Shown: one piece after another, positions 42,401-50,401 of the stretch | Layout of the letters: each line of letters begins with the position of its first letter | How positions within the stretch are numbered: the stretch's first letter is position 1 | Assembly (NCBI RefSeq): GCF_001949145.1 | Contig: NW_019091410.1 | Span: 12,089 to 76,088 of the forward strand | DNA from: Acanthaster planci | Taxonomy: Eukaryota > Echinodermata > Asteroidea > Valvatida > Acanthasteridae | Direction: 5' to 3' | Length of the DNA stretch: 64,000 bases | Program-made: the position numbers and the translations under genes | Notes under the pieces: generated by a model | Seen by the model: the letters and a program-made list of their open reading frames with translations, nothing else | Databases searched by the model: none | Told to the model about the DNA's origin: nothing

Positions 42401-44325
42401 AGGAGCAGTTGGAGCGATACGAGGCGAGGAGGCAGGAGTGGTCAGAGCGACACGAGGCGAGGAGGCAGGAGCGGTTGGAGCGACACGAGGCGAGGAGGCA
42501 GGAGTGGTCAGAGCGACACGAGGCGAGGAGGCAGGAGTGGTCAGAGCGACACGAGGCGAGGAGGCAGGAGCAGGAGGACCAAGATGCACGGAGGAACTTG
42601 GAGAGACTGCAGCCCAAGAAGAAATCAGCAGCCAGCACCCAGCAAGAAACTCCTGAGGAGGTTGCCCAGGGAAAGCCACGAAACGAACCTGAAGAGGAGG
42701 CGAGCAGAGAGGCAGTTGCTATAGAGACAGCAGACAAGGAAGCAGGGACTGAGGAGAAGACGATGCCCAAGAAAGGAGGGCGGACCTCTCCCCGGTCAGA
42801 TGGAGAATCAAAGACAGAGATAAAGGAAGAAACGCAGAAGTCTTCAACAAACCCAGAGGGTTCAGAGGTTGAGAGTGCTTCGCAAAAGTTGGATGCCATT
42901 TTGCCAGATCAGAGTGAGATCATGAAAGAACCGGGCAAGAAAAAGAAGAAAAAGAAAAGCAAGACCTCGGCAGAGAGAACTGACAATAGCAGTGAGAACG
43001 AGACTTCAGCGAACACTCCAAAGCCTGCAGAGAACAAACCATGTGAGACTTCTCAGTTGAAAGATGTGAAGAGTGAAGTACAAGGTACCGAAGCTGACTT
43101 GACTGTGAAATCTGCAAAATTTCCATGGACATCTTTGAAAGAAAAAGTCGAGGACTTCCCAGCTTTGGTGAAATCCACTCCAGTAAGTGCTGTTAACACC
43201 AGCGCAGCCAGTGGCTTCGGTTTCTACTCGGCCCTGCAAAAAAGGGACACCCAACCGAAACCTCAGACACAGCCAGTAGCGATGCCGGAGCAGCGTTCAT
43301 TCAAGAACGAAGAGGAGGACTTTCCAACCCTGAGCTCGATTGCAGGAATTCTGGGCGTGGAGCCCACACCCAACAGGACCAGGCCCAGCACCCAATCCAA
43401 CAATGCATCTGCGTGGACCACGCCTAGGGAGAAATCAGCTGCCCCGCCCACTGAAACCAAGCCCATCGCCAAGTCCAAAAAGAAAGGGAAGAAAGCCGGC
43501 AAAGAGAATCAGGACGTCACCCGTGAGAAGCCAAAGTCTCAAGCTCCCCCAGGTTTTGATGGGGCACGGAAGGATGCCCCGTCGCAAGGAGAGAAGTCTG
43601 TGCCTCCTCAACAATCCCCCCCTGGGCTGCCCCCAGGACTTGAGGTCAGTGCGGCCCCCACCTCACTGGCTGTGCCTCCTTCGACAGCACCACCACCACC
43701 AGCATCAAGCACACACCCCATCGGCCCACCACCTGGCTTCGGGGTAAGCTTTTCAATGATGAGCAGTAACCCGCCGCCCGGGTTCGTAGGGTTTGTACGG
43801 CCCTCTGACTTTCAAGAACGCAACCTGATGCTAGCCACTAAGATCCAAACTCTCCTTGGCAACCAGGATATCAAGTTTGACATGTTTAGGTCCATCTCCA
43901 GGAAGTTCCGTGAGGGCTCTTTATCCGCTGTAGAATATTACCACGAATGCCAGAACCTTCTCGGCCGAAATCTCCCACTGATCTTCAACGAGCTGGTGAG
44001 CCTGCTGCCCGATTTAGTCAAACAGCAGGAGCTCGTCACCGCCCAGAACGATGCCCGACTCCAGGAGAGGCACCGAGACAAAGATGCCCCCGTTGGCGGC
44101 AGAACCGATTCTGGGAGAGCAAAGGGCAAAGGTCGAGGGTCGGGAGTGTGGAAGACATCAGCCGGCACCCCCAGCTCTTGCCCCCAGTGTGGACAGTATG
44201 TCCTGCGATCAGAACTTGAAGCACACCTCAACACGCATCAGGATTTCCCGTCACTGTCTACGAATGCCCTTGGCAAGCAACAGCCCATACCCGCCGCAGC
44301 TCCAACATGGCCACGCTTGAAGTAA
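33245..44325 (+). CDS. ZNF598: E3 ubiquitin ligase ZNF598/Hel2 (6 coding exons)
   Basis: ZNF598 binds collided ribosomes in the cytosol and ubiquitinates small-subunit proteins (eS10, uS10), starting ribosome-associated quality control; it also recruits GIGYF2-4EHP. Exons 33245-33415, 35383-35625, 36971-37185, 38479-38696, 40621-40681 and 42318-44325 join in phase to 2916 nt, 971 aa (human 904). A RING finger spans residues 12-51 (CVLC...CNHHICLKC...CAVC). C2H2-like fingers span about 90-275 (CTLC, YSRKDLALHRRKGD, CEFCDERYFDNDELLRHL, YGNLKEHFSEEHYLCEE). A charged 11-residue repeat lies at 327-389. PPGF/PPGL motifs, the type that binds GYF domains, lie near 711, 739, 773 and 788. DFPxL motifs lie near 581, 635 and 945. 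A conserved C-terminal domain starts near 798 (DFQERNLML) and ends in the finger CPQCGQYVLRSELEAHLNTH. The exon at 40289-40538 could replace exon 5. Confidence 0.96.
33720..34209. repeat. Element with 73-base inverted arms
   Basis: The left arm 33720-33792 (TAGCCCCACTAGTGTGGCAC) and right arm 34137-34209 (ending CACGTTAGTGGGGCTA) are inverted, with about 85% pairing. The 344-base centre contains a small palindrome, GCGCACCCACT / AGTGGGCGC. It lies in ZNF598 intron 1. Confidence 0.75.
34247..34387. repeat. piggyBac-type MITE, 141 bases
   Basis: TTAA at 34243-34246 and 34388-34391 flank perfect ends CCCTCCTA and TAGGAGGG. A single end with the same sequence (CATAGGAGGG then TTAA at 36276-36279) occurs 2 kb away without its partner. 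Confidence 0.8.
34425..35235. mobile_element. Fold-back element with tandem-repeat inverted ends
   Basis: The left end 34431-34527 has about five units of GGTCCCAAGTCAACTC, and the right end 35157-35228 has about four in reverse (GGACCGAGTTGACTTGGGAC). Outer words GGCTTTACGGTCAAC and (reverse complement) GGGTACCGGTCAAC extend the inverted repeat. Flanks TTTACTAC and TTTACTAG suggest an 8-base target duplication. The 600-base interior is non-coding. Its repeat unit resembles that of 7152-8185. Confidence 0.65.
35383..35625 (+). CDS. ZNF598: ZNF598 exon 2
   Basis: Residues 58-138, VIATAKLHPYNSISFRKVL through CTLCPSRPPEKSFKDLQDHL to CDLCIKHLK. The acceptor is TTCTGTGTTCAG and the donor TGAAG|GTAAGT; phase 0 at both ends. 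Confidence 0.95.
35707..36038. repeat. Hairpin element with 125-base arms
   Basis: The left arm 35707-35830 (starting GGTAGAGCCCAGTCATTGGT) and right arm 35920-36038 (ending CAATGACTGGGCTCTACC) are inverted at about 90% over most of their length. The AT-rich centre is about 90 bases. It lies 82 bases after ZNF598 exon 2. Confidence 0.85.
36594..36800 (-). repeat. tRNA-like (SINE-type) repeat, copy 2
   Basis: Reverse-strand copy of the repeat at 7487-7755. On the minus strand it has GGTGGTCAAGCGGTTAAGAC (A-box region), TCTGC/GCAGG around an 8-base loop and the B-box GGGTTCGAGTCCC. The shared upstream part contains GGTTCGAATC on the plus strand, a second B-box in the opposite direction. Confidence 0.7.
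36971..37185 (+). CDS. ZNF598: ZNF598 exon 3
   Basis: Residues 139-210, VFSSERKAYSRKDLALHRRK, then the finger CEFCDERYFDNDELLRHLRQ and CHFCETDG. The acceptor is ATTTGCACAG and the donor TACAA|GTAAGA. Confidence 0.95.
37494..37722. repeat. MITE with GGGGCCAATTT ends
   Basis: GGGGCCAATTTATAGAGCTG and (reverse complement) GGGGCCAATTTCATAGAGCT continue as CTTAAGCACAAAA in both arms. The element is 229 bases, in ZNF598 intron 3. No clear target duplication was seen. Confidence 0.8.
38148..38373. repeat. MITE family D, copy 2
   Basis: The ends are GGGTCATTCTATAAAC and (reverse complement) GGGTCACTCCATAAATT, with GTCCCTGTCACATCTGAC inside. It lies in ZNF598 intron 3, 105 bases before exon 4. Confidence 0.7.
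38479..38696 (+). CDS. ZNF598: ZNF598 exon 4
   Basis: Residues 210-283, DYGNLKEHFSEEHYLCEEDS, QFTHAFRSSIDLKAHRATVH, to RSSER. The acceptor is CGTTGCCAG|T and the donor CGAG|GTAAGC, phase 1. Confidence 0.95.
39085..39929. repeat. hAT-type element with GAGACC arrays, 845 bases
   Basis: Perfect ends CAGTGTTGTA / TACAACACTG are flanked by GTAGACAT and GTAGATAT (7 of 8 identical), an 8-base target duplication typical of hAT. Both ends carry degenerate tandem GAGACCAAGACC / GAGACCGAGACC words. The 600-base centre is AT-rich. It lies in ZNF598 intron 4. Confidence 0.8.
40289..40538 (+). CDS. ZNF598: Candidate alternative ZNF598 exon
   Basis: An open stretch with the acceptor TTATTTTTAACATTAG and the donor GTGAG|GTAAAT. 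It enters in phase 1 and leaves in phase 2, exactly like exon 5 at 40621-40681. It can join exon 4 to exon 6 (giving 1034 aa), but if exon 5 is also included the frame meets a stop inside exon 5. It would encode 83 residues (ELLVHGTVMTSRQDEHIPFA through CDDREVENVAYVR) with six cysteines and no similarity I recognise. It may be a true mutually exclusive exon, or a chance open frame. Confidence 0.4.
40621..40681 (+). CDS. ZNF598: ZNF598 exon 5
   Basis: Residues 283-303, GGFGGGPSFAKGRDRHNYGN and R. The acceptor is TGCTTTTGCATCAG and the donor AACAG|GTAAGG. It corresponds to the variable glycine/arginine linker after the zinc fingers in human. Confidence 0.82.
40793..41251. repeat. Tc1/pogo-type MITE
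   Basis: TA dinucleotides flank AGTGGAACGCCGCTATAACG and (reverse complement) CAGTGGAACGTCGCTATACC. Inner words ATGTTCGGTA recur at both sides. The TA target and CAGTGGAAC-type ends fit pogo/Tigger. It is 459 bases, in ZNF598 intron 5. Confidence 0.8.
41480..41640 (+). repeat. Dispersed repeat family E, copy 3
   Basis: Contains GGAACTGCACTTCAGTGGTT, AACGATCATGAAATGCATG and ACTGATGAGGGGGTGCTTCT in family order. It lies in ZNF598 intron 5. Confidence 0.65.
42318..44325 (+). CDS. ZNF598: ZNF598 exon 6 (large last coding exon)
   Basis: Residues 303-971. The acceptor TTTTGCTCACAG|G precedes EEDFSPAIHASLETSRREML, matching human REEEDREVAAAVRASV. It holds the repeat region, the lysine-rich linker KKKKKKSKTS, the DFPxL and PPGF/PPGL motifs and the C-terminal domain, and stops at TAA 44323-44325. 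Confidence 0.95.
42388..42575 (+). repeat. 33-base coding repeat (11-residue units)
   Basis: About 5.7 units within ZNF598 exon 6; the consensus residue unit is EARRQEWSERH. Two unit types alternate, with the words GAGTGGTCAGAG and GAGCGGTTGGAG. The period of 11 matches a hendecad helix, and the array may vary in length between individuals. Confidence 0.95.
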
Positions 44326-46525
44326 AGTGATCACCTTGCTTGTCTAACCCAAGTATCCTGGGATTTAGTTCTGATCTAGAACGTCTGATTCTCTCACAGA
44401 AGTCAAAAAAGGGAAACTTCTCTGAGAAATTTACAAATGATCTGTGCCTGTAATTAGCCACAAACTACGAGTCATCCAAATGGGATTGTTTAGGTGCAGT
44501 TTTTCACCAACCAAATACATCAGCATGCTTTCTGATGCGTCATATGCTGTGAAAAAGCTAGTTAAAGTACATTCGTTTCCAGAGTTGCCCAATCCCAGAA
44601 CACACGGTTTAGTTGGCCCATTGTTTGATTTCCAGCTCCTGCCCAGAATTGACTCTCTGAGGTTTACTGTCGAATCCAAGTGAAGGTTTTCCTGAACCAT
44701 AAGTTTTCTTACACAATTCTTGTATGCCTCTTCCACATTTGAAACTGTTTGCCATTTCTGTGGGATTAAATGTATTGAAAAGTACGCTTTTTGAAAACAA
44801 ATCAGAGAGAGCTGTGGGTACTGTTGTTGTGCTGTGGTCCAGGGAAGACATAGTTCAGTGTCCAGGTTTTCCTTAGTCAAATTCTGATCCCAGAATCCAC
44901 TTCCTTAAATCAATTCTGAGAAAGGGCAGACGGTTGTTTGCTTATTTCTGTTTACTTTGTTACTTACACAACGACTCACCAATGAAGAGAAGAAGTAGGA
45001 CAGCAAAGTTTTAGGAAAAAAATGTCAAAGTTTTGATCACAAACCAATGTAGCTTTAAGGTTTTCTTCCTGGAATGACATTACAGTTTTGCTCATGAATA
45101 TGGAAATGCTCATCAGCATAAAAATTGAACGCACAAGACACTGTTTGAAGTAGTGAAACAAAATTGGAACTAAAGTCAACCGGAACAAACAAGTACATTT
45201 TGAAATTTTTCTTTAAAATAAAAATAACATTGGAACTACAGTTGAAGGGTCTCAACTTGAGACTAAATTGATAATTTCTCACACTGAAGCCCTTAAATGT
45301 AAATGAAGCAAAGATTTCGACAAACCACCATGAGGCTCACAGTCATTATATTTAACTTGTGCACAAAGGCCTTTAGCAGATACGTTCTTAACCCAGTGTC
45401 ACCTTGTAGGCTGACTAAAACTGCATCGTGAAATCTTTCAGCGCTCCTTTAGCATTGTGCATATTGTCATGCAGATGCTCATCACTTTTAAAGAGGTATA
45501 ATTTGGCTCACCAATGATTAATTAGATAACTGTAAAGCAGCAGTGCCATTGTAACAAAGACATGCACCCAGTCTATTAACTTCCTGTACATGTGCCAGCA
45601 TTTTGCCCACAAATGTTTTGAAAATCTTTGCCTCTTAAATTATCTGCCCGTTGTGCATAATTATAAACTAAGCAAAACTCTGCACTCCAACAAGTTTTAC
45701 TTGATACTTGTATTGCCAAAGCAAAGTACAGTAGGTACATTTATATCGATCGGGTTCATGGCATACACACTTCATGTGAATGCAGTGCAGTGAAGGTTTT
45801 AAGTTTATTTGCTAAACCCTAAACTTTAATGGCAATGAGGTTAAGTGGAATGGGGGTCCATTTTTTTCTCTCGTCCATAAAAGAAATCCCCATAGAAAGG
45901 TGGTAATGTTATTTCAAAATTTTCATTTGCTTAAAAAGAAAAAAACAAACAAACAGAAAAATTGCCAATGCATTGCCGGAGGTGGGACATCTCTGTGAGG
46001 TGCACATGCTTTTGGCCAGTCAGAACACCCTTTTAGTTGAAGAAGGTTGCACACTTCAACTTTTCCATGGGCGCGACAGGCAACGGTAGCTTCTATTTAG
46101 GGTTCTGAAGTTAAGAGTTTCAAAGTTTCCTGATTTCTCTACAAAGTGAAATCAAATTCCTTTGTCTCTTAAGTGTTATTAGTGGTGGTTTTTTTTTTTT
46201 TACAAAATTTAAGTATTTCCCAGTTAGCAAAATATATATGTCACTGTATGTAGAATTCATATTTTAAAAAATTAAGGCAAAAACGTAAAGCAGATTTGTG
46301 AAAGGTTAGGCTGCAGGTCACAATTTTTTTTTGGGGGGGAGGTGGTCAAAAATATTACATTTGTGTAGGTATGGCCAAGGAATTCATTTCCATTGTTAAT
46401 TTAGACTGCCTTTAATCAGCAACCAAGGACATATTCTGTAGGATGACCAGTAGACTCCTTTTTAAAATAAATTTTGTTAAAACACGAGGGGAAAAATGTT
46501 AAGAAATAGGATTCAAGCCTCGTAA
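44326..46525 (+). other. ZNF598 3' UTR and downstream flank
   Basis: AT-rich, no coding similarity. The first AATAAA after the stop that I noticed is at 45217-45222; others lie near 46465 and 47817, so the transcript end is not fixed. A GGGGGTCCATTTTTTT word at 45853 may be a scrap of MITE family D. Confidence 0.5.
45217..45222 (+). terminator. Candidate ZNF598 poly(A) signal
   Basis: AATAAA 892 bases after the stop codon, in an A-rich setting. A T-rich stretch does not follow immediately, so the assignment is tentative. Confidence 0.3.
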
Positions 46526-46804
46526 CACGTTGACTGCTGTGCATATAGCAAAGGGGTGTTCCCGTTTGCCAAGCGCTGTACGCATGTGCACATATTTAAT
46601 AGGTACCTTTCACATATCTGTTTGAACACAAGCATTGTATGCATGTCCTCCACACTGCCAGCAATGTATTTGTTGTGTTCGTGGGTGATGCCAGCGTATT
46701 CAATTTACATTACACAAGCCTTTCACTTCCTACGAGTGTACTCACAGTGGCAGAATTTTGTACACCTGTTACTATGAGTATACTCGTAGCCGGCAGTCAA
46801 CGTG
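46526..46804. repeat. MITE family A, copy 2
   Basis: Perfect 12-base ends CACGTTGACTGC / GCAGTCAACGTG, with flanks GTAA and TGAA, each one change from TTAA. Near the right end CTACGAGTGTACTCA and TGAGTATACTCGTAG pair as a second hairpin. It matches 20074-20365 along its length. Confidence 0.82.
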
Positions 46805-46994
46805 TGAACTTCAAGAATGCTGTAAAATTGTTGTAAGTTACTTATGTTCTAGGCTGGTCTTAAATGTCCGGTTGAGACTATCGGTGGATCAGAACAGAGG
46901 CTGATAGTACCCAAGTCAAAGGCAAGGGACACTATCGGTGCTTAAGACTGGCCAAGGACATATTTAGTCCCCTTTGTGAGTACCTTCTGTGTTA

Positions 46995-47320
46995 TAAGGG
47001 GGCCAAGTGGTTAGGTACTGCGGCCTCCAATCATAGGGTTGGAGGTTCAAATCCAGCTGGTGGCAGTATGCCGTGGCCCTTGGCAAGCCACTTCACTCCC
47101 TGGTTGCCTCTCTAGCTCTCCATTTAGGAGTATAAGTGGGTACCAGCATTAGGGAGGGAAGCAACCTGCGATGGACTGGCATCCCATCCAGCGGGGGAAT
47201 AGAAATATTCTCGGTCGTTTCATGCCAAGGAAACCGGAGATAAACAGTGGCCTGATCAGCCAAATGACCCAGATCAGACTTGCCTCTATGTCATAAAATC
47301 AAACAAGGTTTTAAAAAATA
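46995..47320 (+). repeat. tRNA-derived SINE
   Basis: The head at 47000-47070 has GGGCCAAGTGGTTAGG (A-box), a CCTCCAA/TTGGAGG anticodon-like stem and GGTTCAAATCC (B-box). The body contains CTTGGCAAGCCACTTCACTC and GCGATGGACTGGCATCCCAT, words typical of metazoan SINE bodies, and the tail is A-rich. No other copy of this family was seen in the window. Confidence 0.75.
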
Positions 47321-48659
47321 AATTCCCAACAATTTTGTTCATGAGTTTTACTAATTTTTTTAAAACACCCCTCTTTCCATGTTATGGTATGCTCCTCTAG
47401 TGATCCTTATATGGAGATTGACCACTTGTAGGAATGGCTGAAGCGTCCCCTTAGTTACATGTATTTATGAGTAAAAACAAGTGCAGATAACATAGAAGTA
47501 CATAGGTATGTGTACTTGTATTTTGAAAATCAGAACAACTGGCAGGCAAGTTTTACCATTTTTACCTCTTTCAGTCGATCTTTTTTGAGCCATGTTTCTC
47601 TGAACCTTTTTCATTTGAAGATCAATGTCAACACCATCTTGGTTAGAGGCTTTGTGTTGGTTTGTTCCATTGTGACATTTGACACCTCTTCGTTGTCTTG
47701 CTATTTATTGTACTCCGTGGGTGAAGTTCCGGATTTTAGTTCAAAAGATGGTGTTTATTCATAATTATTACATAACATGTAAAATACTTCAATATTTAGC
47801 CCATGTAAAAGAATCAAAATAAAGCCATATTTGAACAGTTTGCTTTAAAACAACACAGAGAGAGAACAAGGGCTTTAAGGGAGTCTTTTCTTTTGTCTTA
47901 GGTGACTTTCTTTTTTTTTGGCCAATTTATCTCAGGTATCTTACCTTTTACCATAGGCTATAACTCCTTGTTGCTTTCAATGCTCGCCTGATTTTACATC
48001 GTGACGATTTTATTCTCCATTGTCCGTGAAAATTACAGGCATAGTCCATTTCTTATTCAGCAGGGCCATATTTTAGAACCTGCTATGGTTTCCCCTTTAC
48101 AAAATGTGCTTTTGTTGAGACGAACAATTCTTTCTTTGAGAATTGGGTTGGAACTTGAAGGGGGGATTTGTCATGTGAGATATGTCGGATAAACTTCAAA
48201 CTATTATCAACCCAAATTGCAGAAGTTGATATTGAATTTAATTGAATTTACCCGAAAGCTTCCAACCCTCTATCCGTTCGATTTTTTGGTTTCCGGAAAC
48301 TAACCATTTTGTGCAAAGTATCAGTTTTGAAAAGTTAGTAATGAAATCTCATCTGACATGTCTAGTGACTTCTGTCTCGACAGGCTCTTCTCCAATGGTC
48401 GTTTTTACGTTTATGCTTTGAGGCATACCTAGGTAGAAAATTTATTTCGTGTCTGTTTCAAAACGTCAAAAACACAAAGTTATCGACGTGCGTTGGGCCG
48501 TCGGTGTGGCAAGTGAACACTTGATAAGAAACTAAATGTGGCGGATAGGCACTCTCACAGTGTGTATCTGTGAACATACTGTCTTCACACGAATCCAAAT
48601 TACCACATTTACTGGCCTCTGCTGTGTTTATAAACATTTTATTTTTAATAGGTGATGTA
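47321..48659. other. Intergenic between ZNF598 and Rac
   Basis: AT-rich; no gene or repeat recognised. Confidence 0.4.
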
Positions 48660-48983
48660 AACACTTTGTGGCACCGGCCTTAACTTCCCGCGCCCGATGA
48701 TGAGGGCAAAGAATCTATTTTTAGAACTCACTGTGGAGCGGTATAAATACGTCATTACGCGCAGGTTGTTTGCATATCGCGCATGTACTGCACACGCGAA
48801 GTGAATCGGTCAGACAACAGAGGGCGCACTGTGACCCCATCACGCCCTGTACGCTGCCAACCATAAGATCAGTGGATCGATGCCCACTTGCATTTCCGCG
48901 TTGCGAAAAACCGAGAAAAATCCCATTTTAAGCCCTGGTGGTAGCAGTAATTCTCGTGCCCGACCAACTCTGGGAGGTTCGCC
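48660..48983 (+). promoter_or_regulatory. Rac promoter and 5' UTR
   Basis: A CpG-bearing stretch (CCCGCGCCCG, ATTACGCGCAGG, ATCGCGCATG) with a TATA-like TATAAATA at 48742-48749 that overlaps a CRE-like TACGTCA at 48748-48754. These lie about 235 bases before the Rac ATG. Whether the TATA is used is unknown. Confidence 0.5.
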
Positions 48984-49018
48984 ATGCAGGCCATCAAGTG
49001 TGTTGTGGTTGGAGATGG
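48984..49018 (+). CDS. rac1: Rac-family small GTPase, first coding exon
   Basis: Rac proteins are Rho-family GTPases that switch actin assembly, lamellipodia and NADPH oxidase at the plasma membrane. The 35-base exon encodes MQAIKCVVVGDG, identical to vertebrate Rac1/2/3; Cdc42 starts MQTIKC and RhoG MQSIKC. It contains the first strand and the start of the P-loop (GDG|AVGKT). It stops at GGAGATGG|GTAAGT, the same point and phase as human RAC1 exon 1. The context GCCATGC is good. Exon 2, which should begin AVGKTCLL, is not visible up to 64000; it lies in the gap at 49991-50401 or beyond the window. The symbol denotes a Rac1/2/3 ancestor-type gene, not a proven one-to-one orthologue. Confidence 0.88.
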
Positions 49019-49990
49019 GTAAGTTGAAGTGAGGAAATTGAGAAAGTGGTGCCGGCATGCGTGATCAGTTCAGCAGTTGAGTTAGACCTGTTCAAGCCAA
49101 GCAATGTTTCACCCGCACTGTGTGAGAATTTCCTGCATTTGTTACGCCCCAACTAGGGGGATTGTAAATTTGGAGACCCTTTTCCTATAATAGAAGGGAG
49201 AGCTACATTTTAACTTTTGAATTCACCTGTAGATGACTGTGACATCATGCTCAATAACACACATTGACAGTGTAGGGTTGATGTAAAAAAAAAGGGAAAG
49301 AGTTCCGTATGGGGCAGCACGGACATCTGGGAGTTTCACAAAATCGTGGGGTAGAAGCAACCACACTGTACCAATGAAAACAACAGCAACAAGTGCACGT
49401 GTACGTACTGATCAAAGAAAAGATAGTTTAACCAGACCCTCAGACTGGCTGGTGCGTGCGTATGTCGCCATAGTCGCTGTTTTCACTGGCGCAGTACCTG
49501 CCAATTGGCAAGAATCCCGAATGTCCATGCTGCCCCATATGTATGCCACTTTACACCCTGTGTAGGAATCAGGGTGTAAAGGCCAGGCCATGGGACTCCA
49601 CATTACCCAGGCTGATGTAATGTTGTGCCAACTTAGAATTTTGGCAGCATGAGTTACAAGTACCAACATCATATGCTGTGTGGCACACATTGACATTGGA
49701 TCCTATAGATGGGCTGCCCCAACTCATCATGATGATTCCAGAGTCATATAAACCATGACCTGGAAGTTGTCAAAATACAGCTTAAACAATTTCACCTGTT
49801 TACCTCATGTAAACTTCATCACCAGCTGAGTATGTTGAATGAACTAATATAGGATTATACAATGTGAGAATGTACATACATGTACATACATTTGTTTTAT
49901 TTAGTGACAAGTCTGTTGCAGCATAGAACTCTTCCCAGATGGGGACATGAAGTTTCAGATTTTGTCCAGGATTGACCGATGGCACAGTGC
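49019..49990 (+). other. Start of Rac intron 1
   Basis: No exon or repeat recognised between the Rac exon 1 donor and the assembly gap. Confidence 0.45.
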
Positions 49991-50401
49991 NNNNNNNNNN
50001 NNNNNNNNNNNNNNNNNNNNNNNNNNNNNNNNNNNNNNNNNNNNNNNNNNNNNNNNNNNNNNNNNNNNNNNNNNNNNNNNNNNNNNNNNNNNNNNNNNNN
50101 NNNNNNNNNNNNNNNNNNNNNNNNNNNNNNNNNNNNNNNNNNNNNNNNNNNNNNNNNNNNNNNNNNNNNNNNNNNNNNNNNNNNNNNNNNNNNNNNNNNN
50201 NNNNNNNNNNNNNNNNNNNNNNNNNNNNNNNNNNNNNNNNNNNNNNNNNNNNNNNNNNNNNNNNNNNNNNNNNNNNNNNNNNNNNNNNNNNNNNNNNNNN
50301 NNNNNNNNNNNNNNNNNNNNNNNNNNNNNNNNNNNNNNNNNNNNNNNNNNNNNNNNNNNNNNNNNNNNNNNNNNNNNNNNNNNNNNNNNNNNNNNNNNNN
50401 N
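49991..50401. other. Assembly gap (411 N)
   Basis: A run of N 973 bases after Rac exon 1; a small Rac exon could be hidden here. Confidence 0.99.

Noticed and set aside
42312-42899. Long antisense open frame opposite ZNF598 exon 6
   Set aside because: It is produced by the repetitive purine-rich coding repeat on the other strand and has no similarity of its own.
47000-47070. tRNA gene with a Met-like CAT anticodon
   Set aside because: It is followed directly by a typical SINE body and A-rich tail, and the stems are imperfect.
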